From: Thermoanaerobaculum sp.
Lineage (GTDB): Bacteria > Acidobacteriota > Thermoanaerobaculia > Multivoradales > UBA5704
Length of the DNA stretch: 64,000 nucleotides
Assembly (NCBI GenBank): GCA_021154885.1
Contig: JAJKHS010000056.1
Span: forward strand, 1-64,000
Direction of reading: 5' to 3'
Below, one piece after another: positions 49,034 to 57,799 of this stretch. The notes under the pieces were generated by a model. It was given only the letters and a program-made list of their open reading frames with translations, was not told the DNA's origin and searched no databases. Position 1 is the first letter of the stretch; every line of letters begins with the position of its first letter. Both the position numbers and the translations under genes were made by a program.

Positions 49034-50112
49034 CACTGGAGCAGCACCAGCTCGGAGCAGAAGCCCGGGCCCATGGCGAGCAGCATGCCCCAGCTCCCTG
49101 GCGCCGGGCGGTGGTTCTCCAAGGTCTCGGCCAGCACCATCAGCACCGAGGTCGAAGAGAGGTTCCCCACCTCCTGGAGGCTGCGCCAGGTCACGTCCAG
49201 GGCTCCCGGCGGGAGGTCCAGCGACTCCTGCATGGCCTCCAGCACTTTCGGGCCCCCGGGATGGCAGACCCAGGAGCCGACGTCGGAGATCGTCAGGCCG
49301 TGCTCGGCCAGGAACGAGTCGACGTCGGGGCGCAGCTTGTCGCGGGCCACCAGGGGGACGTCCGCCGAGAGGACGATCTTGAACCCTGTTTCGGAGATGT
49401 CCCAGCCCATCACCCGCTCGGAGTCGGGGTAGAAGACGGAGCGGCTGGCCACGATCCGCGGCCCGCTCGCCGATCGGTCCGCGCCGGCGACCACCGCCGC
49501 GGCGGCGCCGTCGCCGAACAGGCCTGAGGCGATGAGGTTGGGAATCGAGAGGTCCTCCGGCTGCAGGGTGAGGGAGCAGAGCTCGACCGAGAGGAGCACC
49601 GCCACCTGATCCGGATAGGCGCGGACGTAGTCGGCCGCCCGAGCGATCCCCGCCGCGCCGGCCACGCAGCCGAGGCCGAAGATGGGCATCCGCTTGACCC
49701 GCGGCGGCAGGCCCAGCAGGTTCATCAGTCGGGCGTCGATCGAGGGGGTGGCGACGCCGGTGACGGTGACGAAGATCAGGGCGTCGACGTCGGCGGTGGA
49801 GAGCCCGGCCTTGGCCAGACCGTCCAGCACCGCCTGGGCGCCGACCTCCTGAGCCACCCGGATCCAGGCGTCGTTCGCCTTCCCCCAGGTGGTCAGGGTG
49901 CCATACTCCTCGATCGGCAGGGCCAAGTGCCGGCCGCCCACCAGGACGTTCTTGTGCAGGCGCTCCAGGCGCTCGGGATTGAAGTAGCGGTCCGACCAGC
50001 GCCGCCGGAGAGCCGCAAGGAGCGTCTCCTGGTCGTAGTAGTGGGGTGGGAGGGACCTCCCGACGGCGGCGATTCTCAAGTTCGCAAGGACTCGATGTTC
50101 TAAGGAGAGCAA
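49030..50112 (-). CDS. Type III polyketide synthase
   Basis: A chalcone-synthase-like homodimer that extends an acyl starter with malonyl-CoA and cyclises it to a pyrone or resorcinol. In the 360-residue frame the triad is Cys149 (FGLGCVAGAAG), His284 (WVCHPGGPK) and Asn317 (EVGNLSSTS). Only TTG starts are visible (50112, or 50079 giving MRIAAVGRSLPPHYYD), so the first 11 residues may not be translated. First gene of the five-gene operon. Bacterial relatives next to an ICMT-like gene make alkylpyrones or alkylresorcinols. Confidence 0.93.
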   Translation of the reverse strand: MLSLEHRVLANLRIAAVGRSLPPHYYDQETLLAALRRRWSDRYFNPERLERLHKNVLVGGRHLALPIEEYGTLTTWGKANDAWIRVAQEVGAQAVLDGLAKAGLSTADVDALIFVTVTGVATPSIDARLMNLLGLPPRVKRMPIFGLGCVAGAAGIARAADYVRAYPDQVAVLLSVELCSLTLQPEDLSIPNLIASGLFGDGAAAAVVAGADRSASGPRIVASRSVFYPDSERVMGWDISETGFKIVLSADVPLVARDKLRPDVDSFLAEHGLTISDVGSWVCHPGGPKVLEAMQESLDLPPGALDVTWRSLQEVGNLSSTSVLMVLAETLENHRPAPGSWGMLLAMGPGFCSELVLLQW

Positions 50113-50209
50113 AGCCTAGCACACCGCTTGCCAGCTCGCCGGGATCAACTCTCCGGAGGCGGAGCGGCATTCCCCCCGGGGGTGAGTCCCGGGCGGGGCG
50201 GATTCGGTT

Positions 50210-50620
50210 TCAGGGCTGAAGGCCGGCCGCGGCCGCGGCGCCGCCGAGGATGAGGCCGCAGAAGGTGTAGAGCACCAGCCAGGAGAGCGCCATCGCCCAC
50301 CACGGTCCCTGGGGCAGGCCGGCCATCCCCACCACCGTCACCACCAGGAGAGGGCCGCGGAAGATCCAGGCGATCCAGCCGGTCAGCAGGCCGTTGAGCC
50401 AGCGCGCTCCACCGCGCCCCTGAATGAGAAGGTAGAGGGCGGAGAGCGCCACGGCCTCCAGGACCCAGGTGGCGAGCATCACCCAGCCCGGCAGCTTCAG
50501 AATCTCTGCATGAGAGAGGACGGACGGATCCGGAGCCCGGCCGACGGCCTCGAGCGCGAAACGGTCGAGGGCCATGGCGAGGAGGAGGAGCGGCACGGAG
50601 AAGGCGAGGAAGCGTTTCAA
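50210..50620 (-). CDS. Small membrane protein
   Basis: A 136-residue hydrophobic protein with about four membrane segments (FLAFSVPLLLLAMALDRFAL, VMLATWVLEAVALSALYLLI, GPLLVVTVVGMAGL, ALSWLVLYTFCGLILGGAAAA). The TTG at 50620 (LKRFLAFSV) is the most reasonable start; the longer frame would overlap the divergent radical SAM gene. No family was recognised. It lies upstream of the PKS gene on the same strand, about 100 bp away, but is not overlapping with that operon. Confidence 0.5.
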   Translation of the reverse strand: MKRFLAFSVPLLLLAMALDRFALEAVGRAPDPSVLSHAEILKLPGWVMLATWVLEAVALSALYLLIQGRGGARWLNGLLTGWIAWIFRGPLLVVTVVGMAGLPQGPWWAMALSWLVLYTFCGLILGGAAAAAGLQP

Positions 50621-50700
50621 GGTTCGCCGATCATAGCGCAAGCCGGAAAGCCGTCCATCCGCCTGGAAGAGGGGCGTCGTATATCCTGTTGGGACCTGCA

Positions 50701-51591
50701 ATGAGCGTTGCCGAAGCCAACCCCATTCCCGCCGCCGCTCCCCGCGTCGAGCTGAAGAGCCTGGACACCCTCTGGTTCCAGGTGGGCGGCACGGTGTGCA
50801 ACCTGGCCTGCACTCACTGCTTCGTCTCCTGCTCGCCCACCAACCACACGCATGAGTTTCTGGCTCTCGCCGAGGTGCGGCGGTACCTCGACGAGGCGAC
50901 ACGGCTCGGGGTGCGCGAGTACTACTTCACCGGCGGTGAGCCGTTCCTCAACCCGGAGATGGAGGCCATCCTGGAGGCGACGCTGGCCCTGGGACCCGCC
51001 ACCGTGCTGACCAACGGGCTGCTCCTCGACCCGGCCCGCTGCGCCCGGCTCAAGAAACTCGCCGACGCCACGGACTACTCGCTCGACCTGCGCGTCTCCA
51101 TGGACGGCTACGACGCCGAAAGCAACGACCCCGTCCGCGGCGCCGGCACCTTCGAGCGCATCCTGGCCGGCGTGCGCAACCTGCACGAGGCCGGCCTGAA
51201 CCCGGTGATCACGGTGACGGAGGTCTGCCGCGAGGCCACCACCGACTCGGGTAAGGAGAGGTTTTTCGCGCTCCTGCGTACCATGGGGATCGAGCGCCCC
51301 CGGCTCAAGGTCCTGCCGGTCTTCCAGATCGGCGCCGAGGCGGAGCGCGGCGGCGCCTACGAGAGCTGGCAGCGGCTGCGGGAGGGGGATGCTCCCGCGG
51401 GGGACTGGGATCATCTCCAGTGCAGCGCCTGCCGCATGGTCACCGACCAGGGCGTCTGGGTCTGCCCCATCCTGGTCAACGAGCCCACGGCGAAGATGGG
51501 CGAGACCCTGGCGGATACCCTGGGCGCCTTCCCCCTGGAGCACCCGGCCTGCTGGACCTGCCATGTCTATGGCGTGAGCTGCCGGACCTGA
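50701..51591 (+). CDS. Radical SAM protein with SPASM-like C-terminus
   Basis: A 296-residue enzyme that binds an AdoMet-linked 4Fe-4S cluster through CNLACTHC. The glycine-rich TGGEPFLNPEMEAIL follows, as in AdoMet-binding radical SAM folds. The C-terminus has extra cysteines (CSACRMVTDQGVWVCP, HPACWTCHVYGVSC) that could bind a second cluster. ATG at 50701; a TTG at 50689 is in frame. It is the first gene of a three-gene set with a phosphoesterase (13 bp) and a flavoprotein. The substrate is unknown. Confidence 0.85.
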   Translation: MSVAEANPIPAAAPRVELKSLDTLWFQVGGTVCNLACTHCFVSCSPTNHTHEFLALAEVRRYLDEATRLGVREYYFTGGEPFLNPEMEAILEATLALGPATVLTNGLLLDPARCARLKKLADATDYSLDLRVSMDGYDAESNDPVRGAGTFERILAGVRNLHEAGLNPVITVTEVCREATTDSGKERFFALLRTMGIERPRLKVLPVFQIGAEAERGGAYESWQRLREGDAPAGDWDHLQCSACRMVTDQGVWVCPILVNEPTAKMGETLADTLGAFPLEHPACWTCHVYGVSCRT

Positions 51592-51604
51592 CGGGAAAGT
51601 GACG

Positions 51605-52582
51605 ATGTCGGAGAAGCTGATCGCCCCATTGACCGTCCATCGGGGCCTGGCGACCTGGGGAGAGAAGCTGGTCCCCCTGGCCGCGTTCCGCCAGGCGGCG
51701 GCCGAAACCGGCCTGAGGCTCACACAGAGAGAGCGGGAGGCGGCCTTGCGGGCCTACCGGAAAGCGACCGCCGACTCCACACCTGTCGAGGGGCCGTACT
51801 CCCGCATCGCCGTCTTCGGCGGCGTCTACAGCAACCATCTCGCCTTGGCCGAGGTGCTGGAGGAGGCTGCCCGGCGCGGCGCCGAGGCGATCTACTGCCT
51901 GGGCGACCTGGGGGCCTTCGGCCCCAGCCCCGAAAAGGTGCGGCCGCTGCTGTCCCACGGGGGCGTGCTCGCCATCCAGGGCAACTACGAGGAGTCGCTC
52001 GCCTCGGGACGCGAGGACTGCAACTGCGGCTACACCGACCCGCGGGACAACCACTTCGCCGAGATCTCCTACCGCTACACAGCGCAGAGCTGCTCGCCGG
52101 GCTTCAAGGCCTGGATGGGGACCCTCCCCCGTCGGCGCCGGGTGAGGGTCGGGAACCGGGAGCTGCTCCTGGTCCACGGCTCGCCGCGACGGGTCAACGA
52201 GTTCCTCTTTCACAGCACGTCGCCGGCTCCCTTCCTGGAGGTTCTCCTGGACCAGAACCGCTGCGACGGCATCCTCTGCACCCACACCGGGCTGCACTGG
52301 CAACGCCGCCTGCCCTCTGGCCGGGACGTGGTCAACGTCGGCGTGATCGGCCGGCCCGCCAACGACGGCAACACCCACGTCTGGTTCGCCATGCTGGAGG
52401 CCCGGGAGAAGGACGGTCTCGGCGTCGAGCTCCTCCCCCTGCGCTACGACCACTCGGGGCTGGCCGCCGAGATGCGCCGCGAGGGGCTGCCCGAAGAGTT
52501 CGTCGAAACCGTCCTCACCGGGTGGTGGACCACCTGTCTGGAGATCCTGCCCGCCCGAGAGAGAGCGGCTTCCCGCTTCTAG
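51605..52582 (+). CDS. Metallophosphoesterase with Cys-bearing insert
   Basis: A 325-residue protein of the calcineurin-like family. IAVFGGVYSNHLALAEVLEEA is the diverged first motif (the usual DxHG is GGVYSNH). YCLGDLGAFGPSPEKV is the second, LAIQGNYEESLASG the GNH/E-like third, LLLVHGSPRRVNEF and CTHTGLHWQRRLPSG the metal-binding histidines. A distinctive insert (REDCNCGYTDPRDNHF, AQSCSPGF) adds cysteines. The start is ATG 51605 or GTG 51599. It follows the radical SAM gene by 13 bp and probably works in the same pathway. The substrate is unknown. Confidence 0.8.
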   Translation: MSEKLIAPLTVHRGLATWGEKLVPLAAFRQAAAETGLRLTQREREAALRAYRKATADSTPVEGPYSRIAVFGGVYSNHLALAEVLEEAARRGAEAIYCLGDLGAFGPSPEKVRPLLSHGGVLAIQGNYEESLASGREDCNCGYTDPRDNHFAEISYRYTAQSCSPGFKAWMGTLPRRRRVRVGNRELLLVHGSPRRVNEFLFHSTSPAPFLEVLLDQNRCDGILCTHTGLHWQRRLPSGRDVVNVGVIGRPANDGNTHVWFAMLEAREKDGLGVELLPLRYDHSGLAAEMRREGLPEEFVETVLTGWWTTCLEILPARERAASRF

Positions 52583-52605
52583 GAAAGTACCTAGGGAGAG
52601 ACGAC

Positions 52606-53820
52606 ATGAGCGACACGAAGCCCTGCATCGCCATCCTGGGAGCCGGTCCCACCGGCCTCGAAGCCGCCCTCGCCGCCGCCGACGGGGGCTTCCCGTTCAC
52701 CCTCTACGAAGCGGCGCCAGGCGTCGGCGGCAACGTCCGCGCCTGGGGGCACGTCCGGCTGTTCACCCCCTGGGAGATGAACGTCTCCCCCCGCATGCGC
52801 CGCAACCTCGCAGACGCGGGCGCCGAGCCGCCGGACGGCGCTGAGTGCCCCACCGGCCGGGGGCTCGCCGAGCGGCTCCTCGAGCCCCTCGCCAGGCTCC
52901 CGGAGATCGCCCCCCACCTGCGGCTCGGCACCCGCGTGCTGGGGATCGGCCGCGAGGGGCTGCTCAAACACGAGGAGATCGCGACGGCCGAGCGCGGGCA
53001 CCGCCCCTTCCGCCTGCTCCTCGTGGACGACAACGGCCGCGAGTGGACGGCGACGGCGGACCTCGTAATCGATGCCACCGGCACCTGGGGAAATCCCAAT
53101 ACCCTCGGGGATGCCGGCATCCCCGCCCCCGGCGAGCGCGCCTTCGGCAGCGAGATCCGGCGCGACATCCCCGACCTTGCGCGGGAAGCGGCCGACTGGG
53201 CCGGCAGGACCGTGCTCCTCGCCGGCGCCGGCCACTCGGCGCAGACCGCCGCCCGCGACCTCGCCCGGCTGGCGCAGGAAGCGCCGGACACCGAGGTGAT
53301 CTGGTTGCTGCGCAACCCGGAGCCGGGTTGGGGCACCCACCCGGGCGATCCGCTGCCGGAGCGGGCGGGCCTCGCCGCCGCGGCCGCGGCGCTCGCGGCA
53401 GGCACCTCGCCGGCCATCGAGGCCCGGCGCGGTGCCGTGGTCGAGGAGATCTCGAAGCCGAACGGCCGGTTCCGTGTCGTCCTGAGGAACGGCGCGGGCC
53501 CTGAAAACCCCGAGGTCATTGAAGTGGACCGCATCCTCTCCTTGACCGGCGCGGTGGGCGACCACGGCCTCTATCGCCAGCTCCAGGTCCACGAGTGCTA
53601 CGCCACCTGTGGCCCCATCAAGCTCTCCGGCGCCCTGCTGGGGGCCGGCAGCTCCGACTGCCTGACCCAGACCACCCACGGCGCCGACACCCTGACCAAC
53701 CCCGAGCCCGGCTTCTTCATCCTGGGCAGCAAGTCCTATGGCCGGAACAACACGTTCCTGATGCGGGTGGGTTGGGAGCAGGTGGGGGAGGTCTTCGGGT
53801 TGCTGGACAACGGGCGCTAG
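52606..53820 (+). CDS. FAD/NAD(P)-binding oxidoreductase
   Basis: A 404-residue flavoprotein. The FAD fold is CIAILGAGPTGLEAALAAAD, with an E at the end of strand two (LYEAAPGVGGNV). The second nucleotide fold is TVLLAGAGHSAQTAARDLARL and the FAD-binding end FFILGSKSYGRNNTFLMRVG. The ATG at 52606 follows GGGAGAG; the longer in-frame ORF would overlap the phosphoesterase. It belongs to the FAD-dependent monooxygenase/disulfide-reductase-like superfamily. With the two preceding genes it appears to define one pathway. No CxxxxC redox motif was noted. Confidence 0.85.
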   Translation: MSDTKPCIAILGAGPTGLEAALAAADGGFPFTLYEAAPGVGGNVRAWGHVRLFTPWEMNVSPRMRRNLADAGAEPPDGAECPTGRGLAERLLEPLARLPEIAPHLRLGTRVLGIGREGLLKHEEIATAERGHRPFRLLLVDDNGREWTATADLVIDATGTWGNPNTLGDAGIPAPGERAFGSEIRRDIPDLAREAADWAGRTVLLAGAGHSAQTAARDLARLAQEAPDTEVIWLLRNPEPGWGTHPGDPLPERAGLAAAAAALAAGTSPAIEARRGAVVEEISKPNGRFRVVLRNGAGPENPEVIEVDRILSLTGAVGDHGLYRQLQVHECYATCGPIKLSGALLGAGSSDCLTQTTHGADTLTNPEPGFFILGSKSYGRNNTFLMRVGWEQVGEVFGLLDNGR

Positions 53821-53839
53821 AGGTTAAACTCACCCCACC

Positions 53840-54970
53840 ATGAAGTATTTCGGTCAGCCCGACTTCCAGCACGGGGAGGTGCCGGCGGTGGGCGTCCTCC
53901 TGGCCAACCTGGGGACGCCCGACGCGCCGGATTCGCCGGCGCTGCGGCGCTACCTCCGCGAGTTCCTCCTCGATCCGCGGGTCATCGAGATGCCGCGGGC
54001 GCTCTGGTGGACGATCCTCCACCTGTTCGTGCTCCCCTTCCGGCCGGCCAAATCGGCGGCGCTTTACAAGAAGGTCTGGACCCCCGAGGGCTCGCCCCTC
54101 CTCGTCATCACCAACCGGCAGTCGGCAGCGCTCCAGGAAGTCCTGCGGCGGGAGGTCGGCACGCCGGTCCACGTCGCGGTCGGCATGCGCTACGGCAACC
54201 CCTCGGTGCGGTCGGCGCTGCGCGAGCTTACCGGCAAGGGCTGCCGGCGCCTCCTGGTGCTGCCGCTCTACCCGCAGTACGCGGCAGTGACGACCGGCTC
54301 GACGATCGATGCCGTGGCCGCCGAGCTGACGACCTGGCGGTGGGTGCCGGAGATCCGCACCATCCACCATTACCACGACGACCCCGCCTACATCCGGTCG
54401 CTCGCCGCCAGCATCCGCGAGGTCTGGGACCGCGAGGACCCGCCGGAGAAGCTCCTCTTCTCCTTCCACGGCATCCCGGAGCACTATTTCCGCGCGGGCG
54501 ATCCCTACTTCTGCGAGTGCCACAAGCTCGCCCGCCTGGCCGCCGAGGAGCTGCGGCTCCCTCGCGAGCTGTGGCAGGTCTCCTTCCAGTCGCTCTTCGG
54601 CAGGGAGGAGTGGCTGAAACCCTACACCGACAAGACGATCACGGCGATGGCGAAATCCGGGATTCGCAAGCTCGACGTCGTCTGCCCCGGCTTCTCAGCC
54701 GACTGCCTGGAGACGATCGAGGAGATCGACGAGCAGAACCGCGAGATCTTTCTCCACGCCGGCGGCGAGCGCTACCGCTACATCCCCGCCCTGAACGACC
54801 GGCCGGACCATATCCGCGTCATCGCCAACCTGGTCCAGCGCAATCTTCAGGGCTGGATCAAGTCGCCCGCCGAGTGGGACGCGGAGGCGGTGCGCCGGGA
54901 GGCCGCCGAGTCCCGGCGGCGCGCGGAGGCGATGAAGGCAGAACCGGTGCTCCAGAACGCCGGGTCCTGA
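53840..54970 (+). CDS. hemH: Ferrochelatase
   Basis: HemH inserts ferrous iron into a porphyrin at the end of haem synthesis. The 376-residue product has the family motifs VLLANLGTPDAPDSPALRRYL, GMRYGNPSV, LVLPLYPQYAAVTTGS and active-site His210 in LLFSFHGIPEHY. The second signature is WQVSFQSLFGREEWLKPYTD, followed by GFSADCLETIEEI with the acidic metal residues. A C-terminal extension of ~40 residues is rich in Arg/Ala. It starts 19 bp after the flavoprotein gene, so it may share its transcript. Confidence 0.96.
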   Translation: MKYFGQPDFQHGEVPAVGVLLANLGTPDAPDSPALRRYLREFLLDPRVIEMPRALWWTILHLFVLPFRPAKSAALYKKVWTPEGSPLLVITNRQSAALQEVLRREVGTPVHVAVGMRYGNPSVRSALRELTGKGCRRLLVLPLYPQYAAVTTGSTIDAVAAELTTWRWVPEIRTIHHYHDDPAYIRSLAASIREVWDREDPPEKLLFSFHGIPEHYFRAGDPYFCECHKLARLAAEELRLPRELWQVSFQSLFGREEWLKPYTDKTITAMAKSGIRKLDVVCPGFSADCLETIEEIDEQNREIFLHAGGERYRYIPALNDRPDHIRVIANLVQRNLQGWIKSPAEWDAEAVRREAAESRRRAEAMKAEPVLQNAGS

Positions 54971-55065
54971 GGGCGTTTTTACAGGTTGGTTACCCCCTGT
55001 GAGGGCTCCCTCTGGTAGATTCCGGCCGAGAACGATCTTTTGTGAGCTCGAAAGGAGAAGCCGAG

Positions 55066-55926
55066 ATGAGAACCTCCGGATTCCGCGCCCTGGCCGGCCT
55101 TGCCGGCGCCGTGGCGCTCCACCTCGCGGCAAGCGCCGCCTTCGCGCAACAGCAGCTCGATCTGCCTCGGCCCAGCCCCAATGCCTGGGTCTCCCAGATG
55201 GTGGGGGTGACCAAGATCTCCATCACCTACAGCCGCCCCGGGGTGAAGGGGCGAAAGATCTGGGGCGCTCTCGTGCCCTACGGGGAGGTCTGGCGCTCCG
55301 GCGCCAACGAGAACACCACCATCACCTTCAGCACGCCGGTGAAGGTCGAGGGCCATGAGCTGCCCGCCGGCACCTACGGCTTTCAGACCATCCCCACGGC
55401 GGACGATTGGACGATCATCTTCAGCAAGGACGCCAACGAGTGGGGCGCCTTCAGCTACAAGCAGGCGGACGACGCCCTTCGAGTCCAGACCAAACCCCAA
55501 CCGGCCGAGATGCGGGAGCGCCTGGCCTTCGAATTCGACGACGTGACGGACACCTCCGCCAAGGTCGTGCTCCATTGGGAGAAGCTCAAGGTTCCCTTCA
55601 CCGTCGAGGCGGACACGGCGAAGCTGTTGGTGAGCAAGGCGAACGGGGATGTCCGCTCGCAGTTGCAGGCGGCCTACTGGTGCATCCAGAACAACACCTG
55701 CCTGGACGACGCCTCGCGCTGGGTCGATGCCTCGATCACCCAGCAGGAGAGCTTCTCCAACCTGCGCGCCAAGGCGCTGCTGCTCGCGAAGAAAAACGAT
55801 ACCAAGGGCGCCGTCTCGTATGGCGACAAGGCGCTGGCGGCGGCGAAAACGGCGAAGCAGCCGCCGAATCCCCAGCAGGTCAAGGAGCTGGAGGGGATGG
55901 TGGCGGACTGGAGGAAGGGCAAGTAG
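55066..55926 (+). CDS. Exported DUF2911 protein
   Basis: The ATG at 55066 (MRTSGFRALAGLAGAVALHL) follows GAAAGGAG and opens a signal peptide cleaved near AFAQ. The 286-residue protein carries DUF2911: ITYSRPGVKGRKIWGALVPYGEVWRSGANENT (split around residues 48-80) and LPAGTYGFQTIPTADDWTIIF. The remaining ~130 residues are helical and TPR-like (AAYWCIQNNTCLDDASRWVDAS). The family is common in Bacteroidetes and Acidobacteria and its role is unknown. Confidence 0.88.
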   Translation: MRTSGFRALAGLAGAVALHLAASAAFAQQQLDLPRPSPNAWVSQMVGVTKISITYSRPGVKGRKIWGALVPYGEVWRSGANENTTITFSTPVKVEGHELPAGTYGFQTIPTADDWTIIFSKDANEWGAFSYKQADDALRVQTKPQPAEMRERLAFEFDDVTDTSAKVVLHWEKLKVPFTVEADTAKLLVSKANGDVRSQLQAAYWCIQNNTCLDDASRWVDASITQQESFSNLRAKALLLAKKNDTKGAVSYGDKALAAAKTAKQPPNPQQVKELEGMVADWRKGK

Positions 55927-55952
55927 GAGGATGGGCGGGGTGGTGAGGGCGC

Positions 55953-56636
55953 CTACGCCGGCACCACGCTGCCTCGCTCGGCCAGCCAGGGCACCAGCTC
56001 CACCACCTGCTCCAGGCAGGCAATGGGCTCGAAGCGCAGCAGCTCCTCCCGGCCGTGACCGCCGGAGCAGACGCCGACCGCGTGCGTCCGCGCGCTCCGC
56101 GCCATCTCCAGATCGTAGGTGGTGTCGCCGATCATCACCGCCTCCGCAGGATGCACTCCCAGCTCGGTCAGGATGTCGAGGAGCATCTGGGGGTGGGGCT
56201 TCGAGAAGGATTCGTCGGCCGTGCGGGTGGCATGGAACAGGTCGCCGAGCCCCGTCTGCTCCAGGGCGTAGTCCAGCCCCCGGCGGCTCTTGCCGGTGGC
56301 GACCGCCAGGAGATATCCGGCCTCCGCCAGCTCGCGCAGCATCTCCTGCACTCCGGCGAAGAGAAGGGGCGCGTCGCGATAGGTGGAGACCCAGTGCTTC
56401 CGGTAGCACTCGAGGATGCGGCCGAAGAGCTCCTCGCCGCAGCCCGGGCTGAGGATCTCGATCGTCTCCCGCAGGCCGAGGCCGATGGTGCCGCGGATGG
56501 TCGCCTCGGGAAGCGTTCCCAGCTCCAGCTCACGGATGGTGCTCTGGGTACAGGCCACGATGGTGCCGATGGAATCCATCAACGTTCCGTCCCAGTCGAA
56601 GACCAGGAGTCGGAAGGGTGTGGTGTCAGCCGGCAT
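55953..56636 (-). CDS. HAD-family phosphatase (phosphoglycolate-phosphatase-like)
   Basis: A 227-residue enzyme. The nucleophile motif is VFDWDGTLMDSIG, motif II is LAVATGKSRRG, the Lys region is FSKPHPQML and the final acidic motif is VMIGDTTYDLEMA. The cap domain between motifs I and II is the helical type of HAD subfamily IA, as in Gph and PpaX. The ATG at 56636 (MPADTTPFRL) is preferred to the longer frame. It runs co-directionally with the nucleotidyltransferase gene, 59 bp downstream of its stop. Confidence 0.9.
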   Translation of the reverse strand: MPADTTPFRLLVFDWDGTLMDSIGTIVACTQSTIRELELGTLPEATIRGTIGLGLRETIEILSPGCGEELFGRILECYRKHWVSTYRDAPLLFAGVQEMLRELAEAGYLLAVATGKSRRGLDYALEQTGLGDLFHATRTADESFSKPHPQMLLDILTELGVHPAEAVMIGDTTYDLEMARSARTHAVGVCSGGHGREELLRFEPIACLEQVVELVPWLAERGSVVPA

Positions 56637-56695
56637 GAGGGAAAGTCCGGACGGAGCGCCCGGTGACCGCATGATGACAGAGGAACGCCGCTCGT

Positions 56696-57769
56696 TCAAC
56701 CTTCTGCCTCGCGGGCATCGCCAGCATCCCGGCCAAGCGGCGTGTAGACGGCTCCGCCCACCACGGAGTCATCGAGGCCCGGGGCGAACCCAGCGAGTTG
56801 GGGCATGATGATCCGCCGCTCGACCCAGGTGCCCGGAGGCACCGCGGCACCGAAGCCGAGGATGGACTCCAGGACGACACTCCCCTTGCCGATGCGCGCC
56901 CCCGGCATCAGGATCGACCGCTCGACCCGCGCCCCCTCGCCCACCCGCGCACCGGCCTCGACGGAGGCCCGCCGCACCTGGGAGCCCGCCCCCAGGCCCG
57001 CCTCGGGCGAGATCCACGAGCGACGCCAGAGACGCTCCGGCCCCTCGGCTCGCGCCCAGTCGAGCGTGGCGTCGAGGAACCGCTGCGGCGTCCCCAGGTC
57101 GTGCCAGCGGCCGGCGAACACCACCGAGGCGATCCGCTCCCCCGCTTCCAGCATCGGGACGTAGAGGTCGCGCACGACATCCGCCTTGCCGGGACCGACG
57201 CGCACCAGCAGGTTCGGGGAGAAGACGTGGGCACCGGCGAAGACGTACCGCCGCGCCACCTCCCCCCGCTCGGGATCGCCCGGCCGGAACGACAGGATGC
57301 GCCCCGCCCGGTCCACCCCCACGCCGCCGCCGAAAACGGCCGGGTCCGCTCGCGAGGAGAGGAGGAGCGTCGCCAGCGCCCCTCCCGCCAGGTGCCGGCG
57401 GACGAGCTTGCGCAGCGGCCACCGGCAGAGGCTGTCGCCGTTGACGAGCAGCACCAGGTCCGCGGGCGCGAAGAAGTCTTTCAAAGGTTGGAGAGCGCCC
57501 AGCGTGCCGCGGAGCTCCGGCTCCTCCGACCAGGTGAGGGGCATGCCGGCGTGCGCGTCGCCGAAGCGCTGGCGGATCTGCTCCCCCAGGTAGTGGAGGT
57601 TGACCGCCGCCGCCTCACAGCCGAGGGCGGCGAGCTGAGTCAGGGTGTGACCCAGGATGGGCACGCCGCGCACCGGCAGCAGCGGCTTGGGGAGCTGCTC
57701 GGTCAGCGGCCGCAGCCGCGTCCCCAATCCCGCCGCGAGCACCAGCGCGCGGATACGACGAACCGGCAT
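56696..57769 (-). CDS. Sugar-nucleotide pyrophosphorylase-like protein
   Basis: A 357-residue nucleotidyltransferase. ALVLAAGLGTRLRPLTEQLPKPLLPV is the nucleotide-binding signature, and LVLLVNGDSLCRWPL holds the metal-binding Asp. WHDLGTPQRFLDA is the typical end of the domain. A C-terminal left-handed beta-helix with hexapeptide-like repeats follows (VRRASVEAGARVGEGARVERS). It activates a sugar 1-phosphate for envelope glycans. The specific sugar is not predictable. Part of a minus-strand gene run with the CYTH gene upstream (30 bp). Confidence 0.9.
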   Translation of the reverse strand: MPVRRIRALVLAAGLGTRLRPLTEQLPKPLLPVRGVPILGHTLTQLAALGCEAAAVNLHYLGEQIRQRFGDAHAGMPLTWSEEPELRGTLGALQPLKDFFAPADLVLLVNGDSLCRWPLRKLVRRHLAGGALATLLLSSRADPAVFGGGVGVDRAGRILSFRPGDPERGEVARRYVFAGAHVFSPNLLVRVGPGKADVVRDLYVPMLEAGERIASVVFAGRWHDLGTPQRFLDATLDWARAEGPERLWRRSWISPEAGLGAGSQVRRASVEAGARVGEGARVERSILMPGARIGKGSVVLESILGFGAAVPPGTWVERRIIMPQLAGFAPGLDDSVVGGAVYTPLGRDAGDAREAEG

Positions 57770-57799
57770 GATGTTTTTCGGGGGTGCGGCGAGCCGCGC

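Noticed and set aside
48461-50170. 569-residue frame fusing an upstream stretch to the methyltransferase
   Set aside because: The first ~380 residues are the shadow of the PKS gene. The GTG at 49033, overlapping the PKS stop, is the proper start.
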